Origin: Tetrapyrgos nigripes
Lineage: Eukaryota; Basidiomycota; Agaricomycetes; Agaricales; Campanellaceae
Direction: 5' to 3'
Length of the DNA: 64,000 bases
NCBI GenBank assembly: GCA_013368315.1
Contig: JAACJM010000155.1
Location: forward strand, 1 to 64,000
The notes under the pieces are model-generated. The model was not told where the DNA came from. It saw nothing but the letters and a program-made list of their open reading frames with translations, and did not search any database. This document shows, piece after piece, positions 22,418-33,123 of this stretch. Within the stretch, counting starts at the first letter, position 1; every line of letters starts with the position of its first letter. The translations under genes were made by a program, and so were the position numbers.

Positions 22418-23684
22418 TCACAAAGAATCAGACCTATCAATCATCTTCCTCGGCATAATCCTCGGAGCCTCCTTTACTAACTTTGTCGGGTTCCAGTCTA
22501 CGGGTAGGGGGAGGTGTCCGGAGGGGGTCTGGGTCTATTCATACGTTTATACGCCAAGTACACGCCGAGTTGGTGTTGGGATTGGGTGGCATTCAGGTTG
22601 ATAACGTTGTCAGTATGAGTATGAGTATCAAGAAGGGACAAGGAACTCGAGAAGTTGAGCTTACCTTACTAGCCCCCTCAGCCCCCTCCCAAACCCTCAA
22701 AACATTAACCCCAAGAATCCCTGTCTCGTTCCCAGGAAAGATACGTAACCTTTCAAGTCGTCGATCTCGGAGTTTGTTTTTGGGAAGCATGCCTGAGACG
22801 GCGTGGCGGATGATCTGGGTGACGAGAAAGGTTACATTCACAAAAGAAGAAAGGAAAGGAAAGGGTGAGTAAGGAGGAAGAGCAGACAGCAAATAAAAAG
22901 GAGGTAAAGGATGGTGAAGTGAAGCGAAGTGAAGGAAGGAGAAGGAAAGAGAAGGGTAGAGAAGAAACGAAGAGCGGAACGGAACTGAAGAACATTACGA
23001 AAAACGAAGAGGAAGAAAAGGGAGAAAATGACGCCCTCTCAGAAAACGCGTTAAACAAGTTGGACGAGATCAACGCCAACAAACACCGACGCGACGAAAC
23101 CGAGGACATCCCCCCTCCCCCCAAAAACAAGAAAAACAGTCCAAACCCCCCAAACAAAAACGAATAAAATAAAACCAAACCCACCTCCTCCGGCTTCCTC
23201 TCCATCATATCCCCAAACGTCCTCTCCTTCAACCCCCCAGGGTACATTGTGTGTTTTCTATACACCAACTGTTCGTTCTTCCGACCTGAGACATGGATTT
23301 TGGTACAGTTGGTGACGATGACGTAGTCTCCAGAGTCGACTTTTGAAAAGGATGGGGGAGAGGAGAGGCGAGGGTAGTCGTAGCAGCGGCAGGTGGCAAG
23401 TAAGGAAGTTGGAAGTTGGAAGCACGGGTAGACAGACCACGTTGTATAAGTAGAGTTGCACGACCAGGATAGCAAAGACAGTGACCCACCAGCAGGGTTA
23501 TATATCGGTTTATGTTTCCCCATCAACACCAACGCTATCCTCTCTGCCAGCTTTCCTAAAACCCTGTCTGTCGCGTCAACTTGTTGCCATGCTCTTGCAA
23601 AGGCGAGGGCCGTCTGTTGGTGACTGTCAGAAAAGTAATCAGAGACTTTTGCGGGGAACTTGCATTGCCAACAGCTTGCGACAT
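22418..23684 (-). CDS. MRPL23: Mitochondrial large-subunit ribosomal protein uL13m
   Basis: Five exons: 23664-23684, 23490-23613, 23185-23339, 22665-22814 and 22418-22528, all in phase, giving about 186 residues. Family hallmarks are in order: [57 protein letters not shown] and [19 protein letters not shown]. The role is assembly and function of the mitoribosomal large subunit. Intron 1 (50 nt) has a GC donor (AAT|GCAAGT) and leaves a 21-nt first exon. Intron 3 is long (370 nt). Exon 5 has tandem acceptors six bases apart (22528 or 22534), which would add two residues. If intron 4 were retained, translation would end at 22593. Yeast MRPL23 is the named homologue. Confidence 0.92.
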
Positions 23685-24780
23685 GAGGAGTAGGTTCGCG
23701 ACGCTTTATGTAGATGCCAAACTTAAAGCCGAAAGTCTGAGAATTTACTCGCTTACCTGCGTCCGTGACACTAGTGAACTGTTGCTTTGGAGTAAACACT
23801 AGATAAGTACCGTAACATAGGGTTAGGGTAAATGTAAGATCACGTGGAACTGCTGCAAGCCCGGACACACGTCAACGACGGCGGGATGCAGACCGAACTT
23901 CAAAACATAGATCGTCGCCCAAATCTACTTCTGTCTTCTGCAGATAAATGGTCAGCTTCTTTGAGCTTAATGTCTTGACAGTTACTTTCGTCTCATTTGA
24001 CGTTGACTTGGAAGCCATGCAGATCTGATCTTCTCTCGCAATTCCCGCTTTTTCCCTCTATTTTCTGTCAAGATCCCAATAATCTTCAAGCCAAGGACCG
24101 GAATATACCAAGATCCCCACCTTTTTCCCTCATCTGCGGTTTCTGCCAAACGGCGGAGCTGCATTTTGCAAGACTATCCTCCTGAGGGTGCCTGGCTTTC
24201 CGAAAGTATAAAACCTCACGAAAAATGCCCTCAAAGTCCCATCATCCTTCGTATTCCCTCCCTTGTCCTCACATCTCCTATCTTGCACCCCGCCACTCCT
24301 CTCTCTGTGTACTTTCTGGCTGTACAATGATGGATACCTTCTCGGATGCGGAAAGCTGCACTACCCAATCCGGTACCTTTGGTATCTGGACGCAGTGACT
24401 ACGGTCAAAGAGTTGGCAAACCTTTGCTACACTGGGAACCCTACCAGAGATTATCTCTTCATTATTTCTATGTACAGTGGTGGATAGCTCTTGATGCGGA
24501 AAGCTGCACTACCCAATCTGATACCTTTGGTATCTGGACGCAGTGACTACGGTCAAGGATTGAAAACCATTGCTTCGTATTTGTTCCGTTCCGTTCTACG
24601 TACTATATCAGGCAGTGAGGAACCGCGCGTCTTAATCTTGCAGTCCTAGGATATACATGCGGCGATTTGGACTTTCATACAATCTCGCGTACCCAAAAAC
24701 CATCGAGCAAGAACATACAAAATGCGCAGAAATCAACTCCTAAGAAATCCGCTCAACTGCCATCAACGTTACCTCCCTCG
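23685..24780. other. Intergenic region 5' of uL13m
   Basis: Contains the uL13m promoter and a tandem duplication (24321-24557). Short frames only. Confidence 0.4.
24321..24557 (+). repeat. Two-copy tandem repeat, period about 150 bp
   Basis: 24321-24408 and 24471-24557 share TGTACA-TGGTGGATA and the long block GATGCGGAAAGCTGCACTAC, then ACCTTTGGTATCTGGACGCA, then GTGACTACGGTCAA. Confidence 0.75.
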
Positions 24781-25195
24781 ATGCCCTCGCCTTCAAAGTC
24801 TGCATGTACAAGTGATCTAGGACAGACACAAATACAAGGACCCTCCAACCGGCTCGCTGTTTGGACGAGGGGAACGACACCTTGGTATTCACTTGTTTTG
24901 CTGTTTTCTGACATCAACTGACATGGTCCATAGGGCATTTGCCAAACGAGACTGGATGTGTGCTAATCCCTTTGGCTCAGAGGCAGATTTCTACGACAGT
25001 TGGCGGACACTCACAGACGAAGAGAAAAGGGTGAGATTGATTCTTCTTGTACCAAGTGTGTATACTGACTGTCAGACAGCGATTTGAGGAAATGAGTCGA
25101 GCTGCAGTACGTCAATTCCTTTCTAACAGATCTGCACACTCAACTCAGGCTGGACGGCTGGCATTGATTAGACTGGAACAACCATCAGCATAGAA
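24781..25195 (+). CDS. Hypothetical small protein, 4 exons
   Basis: Exons 24781-24884, 24934-25030, 25080-25106 and 25151-25195 join in phase to 90 residues. The introns (49, 49 and 44 nt) have normal GT-AG ends. The N-terminus is Ser/Pro-rich; the core reads FGSEADFYDSWRTLTDEEKR followed by RFEEMSRAA, a charged helix-rich segment loosely like half of an HMG box. I do not recognise a family. The frame is open further upstream without a better ATG, so an upstream exon is possible. Confidence 0.5.
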
Positions 25196-25874
25196 GATCC
25201 TCGTCCAAAGAGGAAATAGACTCTGAAAGACAAACTAGTATTACTTTCCATGACTCGATCGATGTGTACTACGTCTATAATTCAGCAGTTGACTGATACC
25301 GGCCATAGCGAGGTCGAAATTAGAAGCCGGGTAACAGTGCGGTTGTCAGAAGATGAGCTGTTTAGTGATAATGCGTTGAGGTTTTAAGTGTGTCTTGAGG
25401 AACCTGAAGAACATCGAAGTGATTCAGAGGTATGAGATCAAAGAAACTTAGAAAGAAAAAACAGTTAGCACATCCATCAGAAGTCAAGAGGATCATGACA
25501 CGCACCAGAGACCATCGACAAGCCCAAATTGCTTTTTGTTGTAAACTGTAACATCGGCCATAACTGTCACTATAGATGCGCTATCCTTGGAGCTGAAAGG
25601 TGACCTACGGATAGTCGTTGAGGTTGAAGTATAAACAGGAGATCAACGATGGCGAGAGAGAATTGCGAACCCATGCGCGGCATCGCCGAAAGTTGGAGCC
25701 CTGCTCGTACCCATATAGTGTATTGACTTCTCCCCTGGCTTTCAGTGAAACGAGTTGCTTGCGTATTGTCAAATTCAGAGACATGATGCTGAGTATAAGG
25801 TAACAAGAAAAAGGTATTACTTGGTGTACTATATTTTACATATCAAGAAGTTTCTACAATGCTTTCTCACTACC
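25196..25874. other. Intergenic, no supported gene
   Basis: No conserved frame seen. Probably the 3' flanks of two converging genes. Confidence 0.4.
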
Positions 25875-27986
25875 TCACAACTGACGGCATCTGTGAGGAA
25901 TTCCATCTGCCTTGAAAAATACGCTTCGACATTGCAGACAGAAGAAGAAATTGGACGCACTAGTCCAATCCCTCCAAGCCCAGGGTGACATACCAGTCGT
26001 GATGGTGCGGCCAAGGACTTGGATATGATCGTTGAGAGCAGCAGTGAGAACAGCTTGACGGGCTGTGGTGTTGGGCATCCGGTACTGAACAGCGGGAAGA
26101 GGCTTAATTTTGCGGCCTGTAAACGATCAGTGATGCATAAAAAGACTTTGAGAAAGCAAGGGACTTAAGGGTTCTACTGCCAGACCCAGACGCGACGTTC
26201 AAGGCATCGGCAAGGCCCTGCAAGCCGGATCCTGAGGCTAAAAGGCACAGCTGGTTAGCAGCAACAGTGTCAAAGGGAATAGAGAAGACACACCTTTGGC
26301 CTTTTTCGGAGGAGCCTGATACCCAGTTATCTCGACTAGAAGTAAGATAGCGTAAGTATATCAAACAGATATTTACACTGTAGAAAACTTACTTTCAGAG
26401 TCTGAGTCATCAGCATCTTCAATGCGACGCTTGCGGTTGGCTTTGGGAGAGTCTTTGGACGCGGTAACTGAAAGGCATTGAACAGTGGTTCAAGTAACAG
26501 CAAAGAAAACAAGAAACATACCTTTGGCCTTCTTTGGAGGCGCTTGATACCCGATAATCTCGACTAGTAAAAGGATATTAGTGTATACGCCGATGTGAAT
26601 AGAGTGACTTACTTTCTGAATCGTCGGAGTCTGCAGTGGCAGGCCTTGTTCGTTTTTGGCTAGGTTCTGGAATGCGGCTGGGATCCAACTCGCTCTCAGA
26701 ATCCGAATCAAGAACATCGTGTCCTACTGAAAGAGACGAGTCAATCAAGGTATGAATATGAGGAACCTGACTCTTACCTTGCATCGTGGGAGGCTGCGTA
26801 CAGGGAGGAGGTTGGTCTCCTCTGTCCGAGTTGCTGGAAAGAATTGCACTGTCTGACCCAGAGTCTAAAAGAGATGGTCAGCAAGTGAAAAGAACGAAAG
26901 GGAGGAAAAGATAATACCGTAGTCTGGATCAGCCTTCCCTTTACCCTTTGACTGACCACTTGGCCCGACACCAGGCGAGGATACACCGAAACTCTGATCC
27001 GGCCCCAGAGCACCTTGCAGAGTGTATGTGAACGGCGTCGTTGATCGTAGGGGAGTCAAAGACATTGGGAAAGGTCGTGGACTGATGGCGGCGGAAGTGG
27101 TGGTGGTTGAGCCAACGTCGAGGGGAAGAGTGACAGGGCGAGCTGGACTCGGGGAAGGAAGAGCCGGGATTTGTCCAATCGTCACGATCTTGACGTCGAA
27201 GGAGTTGCCTACAATGTGTAAGCACTATTCATAATAGCAGAGTAAGAAGACATACCTTTTTCCGTGTAGACAGCAACCTTCAAATGAGGCTTGAAATCTT
27301 GTTCCGGAATGACTAAATAATACAATGAGCTCTGGGAACTAGACAAAGAAGATAGACGCACCCCAGTACTTGCAGCCTACATTGAATACAGAGGAAGGGG
27401 TACTGCATGTAAACACCCATTTGTCCTGCATAAACTGTGATTTAGCGGTTTTGGGGACTTTGAAGAACTTAGTGGGTTGGCCACAAAGGCAGCGAAGTCG
27501 GGGAATCCACGGATTTTTGTCGAGAAAGTCGTTGAGTTGGTCAAGAGATACAAGACAATATTCCCCTGTGGACAATGAATACTGTACAGGACTGCTTGCA
27601 TATGTCAGCTGTATGAAAAGGAGAAGAGACAAGTTCGGACTTACTAAAACCACTGCGTAAGCTTCACATCATTCGGGGATGCAAGGTGAAGAAGATCGCC
27701 TTTGGCAAGCGACTCCTTGACCAATCTGCTGTGAAGCGAGAGATGAGCACCAGTAAAATGGTCAGAACAAGAACACGCACTTTCGCTGAGCTTCCACACC
27801 ATTGTCAGCGAGGTGTAGACGCGAAATTGGAGATGTGTCTGGCGAGGGAAGGGAACTTTGCTCCGCACGGCGCGTTGTTGAGGAAGGGGGTGTTGAGAGA
27901 GGGGAGCTGCCGCCCACAATGAGGGGATTCCACTTGCTCGAGGAAGAGGGAGACATGGGGACGTTCACAAATGGTTTAATCTGCAT
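25875..27986 (-). CDS. GRF-like zinc-finger protein with two SIM-like modules
   Basis: Twelve exons: 27781-27986, 27645-27728, 27362-27594, 27256-27312, 26918-27208, 26778-26864, 26613-26726, 26522-26563, 26393-26467, 26294-26335, 26178-26237 and 25875-26116. All phases agree, giving about 510 residues. Residues about 130-172 carry CLCGQPTKFFKV...WVFTC...GCKYW, a CxCG...C...C(K)YW pattern like GRF zinc fingers, which bind nucleic acid in DNA-repair and topoisomerase proteins. A Ser/Pro/Thr-rich middle follows. Exons 8 and 10, both 42 nt, encode IEIIGYQAPPKKAK (358-371) and IEITGYQAPPKKAK (397-410), each preceded by an acidic Ser/Asp run: phospho-SIM-like plus basic tail. A C-terminal CLQC/HRC pair may bind metal. 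Start is uncertain; the last exon could be spliced further. Nuclear, SUMO-linked role is inferred only. Confidence 0.7.
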
Positions 27987-28148
27987 ACAACGGCTTTAAT
28001 ACTAGGAATTGGGAAACCAAAGAGTCAGGAGAATTTAACTTACGTTTGGCCAACTGCATCGGCGGTTTGAGTCATAACGAAGTTCCCAGACCTCGAAGAC
28101 AAGGATCTCAAGTAGAAAAGAAGTAGTTTTGAAAATCTTGAACATTTC

Positions 28149-28207
28149 ATGTCATTCATGAGAGTGGTACGTCGATGGGTATTTTCCGATCCAGGTCCCA
28201 GAAGCCC
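28149..28207 (-). repeat. Inverted repeat arm, left
   Basis: The reverse complement matches 28826-28882 (CCTGGATCGGA, AATACCCATCGAC, CATTCATGAA). Confidence 0.6.
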
Positions 28208-28825
28208 GAAGATAGTCGGAAATGAAGGTTCCCTTCCGTACCTTCCTAAATCGTTTGGATTTGCCGGCGATTGACCCGCCCTCCCTATTTGACTCTGAGT
28301 TGCCGTCTTTACCATGAAATACATATTTTTTGATTTTGTGTCATGGCGTGATTTCCTTTTCTGACGATGGTGAGGAGGAGGAGGAGGAGGAGGAGGAGTG
28401 GTTTAGGCTGGGATCAAGAACTGATACGCCGCCGCAAGGAGAAGTCTCGTGCTGCCTAGTGTCCTTGTCTTCTTTCAAAGGACAGCGCTGGGATTGGACG
28501 TGAAGCTGCTGTCCGTCCTTTGTCTTCACCTTGATGTCTTTCTTTCATTTTTCTGTTTCATTTTCCTTCTTGTTTTGTTTTTTTTCCGTCGCGTCATTCT
28601 GATCAACCGACTGGCTGGCAGGGTTCACGCCAGTCCTACGCTCCCAACGCTGCCAGCAGTGCCTCTGCACTCTCTTCTTTAAACCACTATACCTACATAT
28701 CCCCATCCCCTAACTCTGCTCACCCGAATCTGTACCCGACATTCCTAGCATTAATTATAATATTATTAATTAATATCCGGCGGAAGAACCTGCGCCGCCG
28801 GTCGAACCGTATGCTTCTACTTCTT
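28208..28825. other. DNA between inverted arms
   Basis: Contains a (GAG)n microsatellite, an AT-rich tract (28750-28776) and a CCGGCGG...CCGCCGG palindrome (28777-28801). No gene. Confidence 0.4.
28372..28398 (+). repeat. (GAG)n microsatellite
   Basis: About nine consecutive GAG units. Confidence 0.85.
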
Positions 28826-28882
28826 GGGCTTCTAGGCCCTGGATCGGATAATACCCATCGACACTGTACTCCATTCATGAAA
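28826..28882 (+). repeat. Inverted repeat arm, right
   Basis: Partner of 28149-28207. The arms face each other about 620 bp apart, MITE-like in layout, with no target duplication seen. Confidence 0.6.
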
Positions 28883-29918
28883 CTAAAAATTGGCATTTGT
28901 GCTAGTGAAACAGAGAACGAGCAATTAATCGACGTCTGTTTTAATAAGACCAGGCACTCACCAAGGGAACTACGGATAATGCAGCAAACTGACTCCCAAG
29001 TTCTGACGGAGACAATGCTAAATTGGCCCTTAAATTACCTTGAGGGTACTCGTAATCACGGTGATGAAAACAGCCAATAACGAAGACATCGTATGAACGC
29101 GGCTGGAAGGATTGTTGCAGAGCAGAGTAGTGGCACTTGAAGAACAGGTAATCGAGGATCTCTAGAAGCAGTTGAGATCTTAACTGATGAGACTCAATCT
29201 GCGAGATCTATAGCTGAGTAAAGGTCGAGACCCGGAGGCAGCGGCCAACATAGACCGACAGCTCACCGAAGTCGGCGTCGAGGATGGTTCCAGGAAAGGA
29301 ATGGGTGCCACACGTGATCTGGGCGTTATCTTACGGTACTTATCTAGTGAACTCTCCTGTTGCTTTCTTCTTACCTTTGTTACCACTGAGTACTGATCAC
29401 TCAGATAGCATTTTCTTTCCCCTGAATGTCTGTGGATAGTCTGTCAGTATCTACCAGGTGTCTACTAAAATGACGCGACAAGCACGAACTCTACACAACC
29501 TTGTTTGTTCCCAAACAACTTGCTGACTCAAATTCGAACCATTTCGCCTGTCTTGGACTGACAACTGCAGACGCCCCGTGGCTTTCCAGCCAGCAACGAC
29601 AGCCACGGACCATACGAAGCAATTGCCAGGAACTGTCTCTTGGCTTGAAAGAAAAAGTCGCTGAAACGTACAAAGGACTAGCACCGTGAAATGTTCCACC
29701 GATTCTGGTCGGCCTGACAATTCGCTCATCTGGCTCAACATCGCAGACAAGTCGAAACCAGCTGCAATTGGACTTGGTTCAATAGCTATTATAGGGTCTT
29801 GACGGGAGAACCTACCCTGTGAAAGTGTGATCCAAAGCAGGTGGACACCTTTCTGTTTCCTCATCTTCTTACCTCCACCTTGAGCTCAAGCATCGATATC
29901 CTCAAATCTCAACTGACT
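28883..29918. other. Intergenic with third dispersed repeat copy
   Basis: No gene supported. The repeat at 29424-29625 is the only structure recognised. Confidence 0.4.
29424..29625 (+). repeat. Dispersed repeat, related to 12985-13158
   Basis: Shares GAATGTCTGTGGATAGT-like left end, AATTCGAACCATTTCGCCTG and CCATACGAAGCAATTG with copy 2 of the duplication, with a small insertion at about 29556-29590. Confidence 0.7.
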
Positions 29919-32704
29919 ATGAGTGACGAAGTCATAGCAGGTCTGGTTCACTCTTTTTCCCTGTTACGGCTTTTGACCACTCCTTTCCTTCTGGCATAGC
30001 TCATGATCCCGGTCGCCGTGCACAGCTCCTTAAAGAGACACTTGCCATCCTTCATTCGATTTCGCCACAAGACGAAGAAAAAAACGCATTACAACCACTT
30101 CTGAAATTGAAAGGAAAGGAAGCTCAATATCAGCTTGATATACTCCAGACGGTGAGCATCAACTTCTATCGGAAGCCATTTCTGACAACGCTGAGTGATC
30201 TCCAGATAGCCGACTCCCCCAACGACTGGATCAGCGCGTCCGATTCCTCACGTTGAAGACCATTTTTCGCCTTTCTCAAGAGTCTGAGCAGTATCCCTCG
30301 TGCTATGTGATCAAGAATCTGTTACTCGGTAAACGCATTGCTAGAGGCACATACGGAGTTTTATATGAAGGGAAATTTGCTATCGGAGGCAAGAGTGAGA
30401 CTGGAATTGAGGGGCCCAACAGGATTGATTATGCAGCGAAAGTCGTTGGGTTGTACCCCGGTGTAACTGGCACTGGCATTGGCGTGCGTCCGATATATTA
30501 TATTTCTGTCATTATCAGCAACGATCCAAATCCTTTCCTTTGCAGGATTGTCTACGGGAAGCCGTCCTCTGGAGGCAGCTCACACACCCAAATATGCTAC
30601 CCTTCCTGGGGATGTACTATCAGGATGATAACCGGCAAGATGTGTGCTTTGTCTCTCCCTATATGAACAACGGGAGTCTCGAGGTTTTGTTGAGGGTTAG
30701 GACACTCAGTCAGGAGGACATGTGTAACCTAGTAGGCCCTTTCTTCAATTTCTTTGCGTTCAGTTTCTTATTGTTCTTATTCGATAGATGCACGACATTG
30801 CGTCTGGACTGGAATATTTACACGGAGAAAATGTTATTCATGGCGATCTGAAACCTGTGTGTAGTGAAAACATTGACTCGGAACTACTGGTTATCTGACA
30901 TTTGTCCTACCATTTCCCTTCGCCTTGATTGCTCTCGCTTATGTAGGGCAACGTACTGATCACCAACCATTTCCGAGCCTGCCTCTGTGATTTTGGTCAA
31001 TCTCGCTTGGCTAGCACCAAGGGGTTTCGACCTACGAGACAAGGTGGCGGAACTTTTGGGTACATGGCTCCCGAGGTCTCAAAGAATGCACGTACTTCAA
31101 AGAAAAGTGATGTGTATTCATTTGGGCATTTGTGTCATGAGGTGTGTAGCCTCGGTTCGACAGCTAATGTCAGTGGTTGTTGACCCCATCGTGTCGAACA
31201 GATTTTGAAGAAGATGTATGACCTTCCTGACCTGAGATGGTTGAGCGAGGATTCACATCAGGTTGATCCAACGCGCCCCGAAAAGCTACCATCTGCTCGA
31301 GATCTGGACTTACTGTGGGACATGATTCTACAGTGTTTAGACGAAAAGCCCTCTGTTCGGCCAGATGCGAAGGAACTCATATCACGTCTCAACGGCATGA
31401 GTTTGCAGGTTGAGGCTGCCCTTGACTGGGATGTCACGGACCCATTGTTCACGCAAGTACGGGGTAATGTAGACCATGGAGATATGAGTCTGCGCTTGCC
31501 CGTGCCTGCCGACCAAACACCTCCAACGACTACAGAATCCTCATTTCCAGTGTCTTCTGGATCTCCTATGGCTCTGCATCAAGACACTGGAATCAGTTTG
31601 GCCAAGTCAGTTTGGGTCCCCTCTCTCGGTTCTACGGATGGTGTGTCAGCCAAATTGGAAACGCATTCCACAACTCCAGTACCCGACATCGAGTCGCCCT
31701 CATCCGGTACCTCTCTTCCACGGAATGGTGCCGTCGTTGAGGAAAAGGCTCGTACTCTCGTCGGGATCGACAGCTCTGGTTCTACCCCCGTTGACGCTGA
31801 GGCTACCGCTGTCGCTGTCCCAGACTCCCTGATTCATGTAGGAGATCGACAACCTGGGCAGATGACTGATGACGGTAACGATAATCCTCTGCCACGTCGC
31901 TGGGAGCATAGGCAAGACGCTCAGGAAACGGGTTCTTATATTGACAAAGCACACCATCTCAACGACCTCGGGAATGCCCTTCAGCGTCGATTTGAGCCTC
32001 TTGGGGAGCTTGGAGACATCGAGCTTGCAATTCGGGTCATGCAACAGGCTGTTGATTTGACTCCGGATGCCCATGCTGACAAAGCACGCCGGCTCAACGA
32101 CCTCGGGGATGCCCTTCAGCGTCGATTTGAGCGTCTTGGGGAGCTTGGAGACATCGAGCTTGCAATTCGGGTCATGCAACAGGCTGTTGATTTGACTCCG
32201 GATGGCCATGCTGACAAAGCACACCAACTCAACAACCTCGGGAATGCCCTTCAGCGTCGATTTGAGCGTCTTGGGGAGCTTGGAGACATCGAGCTTGCAA
32301 TTCGGGTCATGCAACAGGCTGTTGATTTGACTCCGGGTGGCCATGCTGACAAAGCACGCCGGCTCAACGACCTCGGGAATGCCCTTCAGTGTCGATTTGA
32401 GCGTCTTGGGGAGCTTGGAGACATCGAGCTTGCAATTCGGGTCATGCAACAGGCTGTTGATTTGACTCCGGATGGCCATGCTGGCAAAGCATACCATCTC
32501 AACGACCTCGGGAATGCCCTTCAGCGTCGATATGAGCGTCTTGGGGAGCTTGGAGACATCGAGCTTGCAATTCGGGTCATGCAACAGGCTGTTGATTTGA
32601 CTCCGGATGGCCATGCTGACAAAGCACACCAGCTCAACGACCTTGGGAATGCCCTTCAGCGTCGATTTCAACATCTTGAGTCCTCTACAGGTACTAATAT
32701 GTAG
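29919..32704 (+). CDS. TKL-type protein kinase fused to 45-residue TPR repeats (frameshifted)
   Basis: Exons 29919-29940, 30000-30151, 30206-30483, 30546-30731, 30788-30856, 30947-31141 and 31202-32704. The N-terminal helical region is followed by a kinase domain with every key element: glycine loop ARGTYGVLYEG, lysine in AAKVV, helix C glutamate in REAVLW, HGDLKPGN, CDFGQSR and GYMAPEV. HGD replaces HRD. After a Ser/Thr-rich linker come five full copies, plus a partial sixth, of a 45-residue repeat (DKA..LNDLG.ALQRRFE.LGELGDIELAI...). This matches the TPR-type repeats used as sensor or scaffold domains in fungal NLR-like proteins. Exon 2 ends in phase 0 but exon 3 needs phase 1, so one base is missing or there is a mutation near 30206-30226. 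It may be a recent pseudogene or an assembly error. Confidence 0.75.
31943..32690 (+). repeat. Tandem 135-bp repeats encoding TPR units
   Basis: Unit starts at 31943, 32078, 32213, 32348, 32483 and 32618 (period 135 bp). Units differ at only a few bases, including synonymous sites, which points to recent expansion or conversion. Confidence 0.95.
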
Positions 32705-32859
32705 ATACACCTTAACATGCGTACATGGGCACTCTTAAGTACTCTCACGATGTATCCTGTAGACTTGACTTGTCAACTCATTCTCGACTTGGAATCTCGT
32801 CCCTTCGTCTCTCGAACCTTCGCTTCGCCTTTGATTATTCTGCTAAAGGGTTCTCGTGG

Positions 32860-33123
32860 CCATAACCCTTTCAGGAATGCCTTTCGGGGTCGATTTGAGT
32901 GCCTTGAGGAGCTTGGAGACAGACTCGGGATGGCCTCCTGACAAAGCAGGCTGGCTCAGCAACCTCAGGAGTATTGATTTGAGTGTCATGGGGAGCGAAT
33001 GCAATTTGGGTCATGCGACAGGCTACTTACTGATCTGACTCCTGATGACCATGCTGACGAGGCATACCAACCGGCGTTACACATTGAACAAGAGGCAATG
33101 CAGCTGTTAGCAAAGGATGTTTG
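32860..33123 (+). pseudogene. Degenerate TPR repeat remnants
   Basis: Past the stop at 32704, pieces such as GAATGCCTTTCGGGGTCGAT, TGAGGAGCTTGGAGACA and GGTCATGCGACAGGCTACT match the 135-bp unit with frameshifts. The gene was once longer, or these are decayed terminal repeats. A CAG|GTACTA donor at the 3' edge of the last good repeat could link to them by splicing. Confidence 0.7.

Noticed and set aside
22865..23167. Lys/Glu-rich 100-codon plus frame
   Set aside because: Lies within intron 3 of uL13m on the opposite strand; low-complexity.
22753..23868. 371-codon minus frame taken as one protein
   Set aside because: It reads through two introns of uL13m; the spliced model is far better.
31943..32690. 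CRISPR-like regular spacing
   Set aside because: Eukaryotic TPR coding repeats without spacers; not an array.
31700..32710. 336-codon minus-strand frame
   Set aside because: Antisense of the tandem TPR repeats; openness comes from the 135-bp period.
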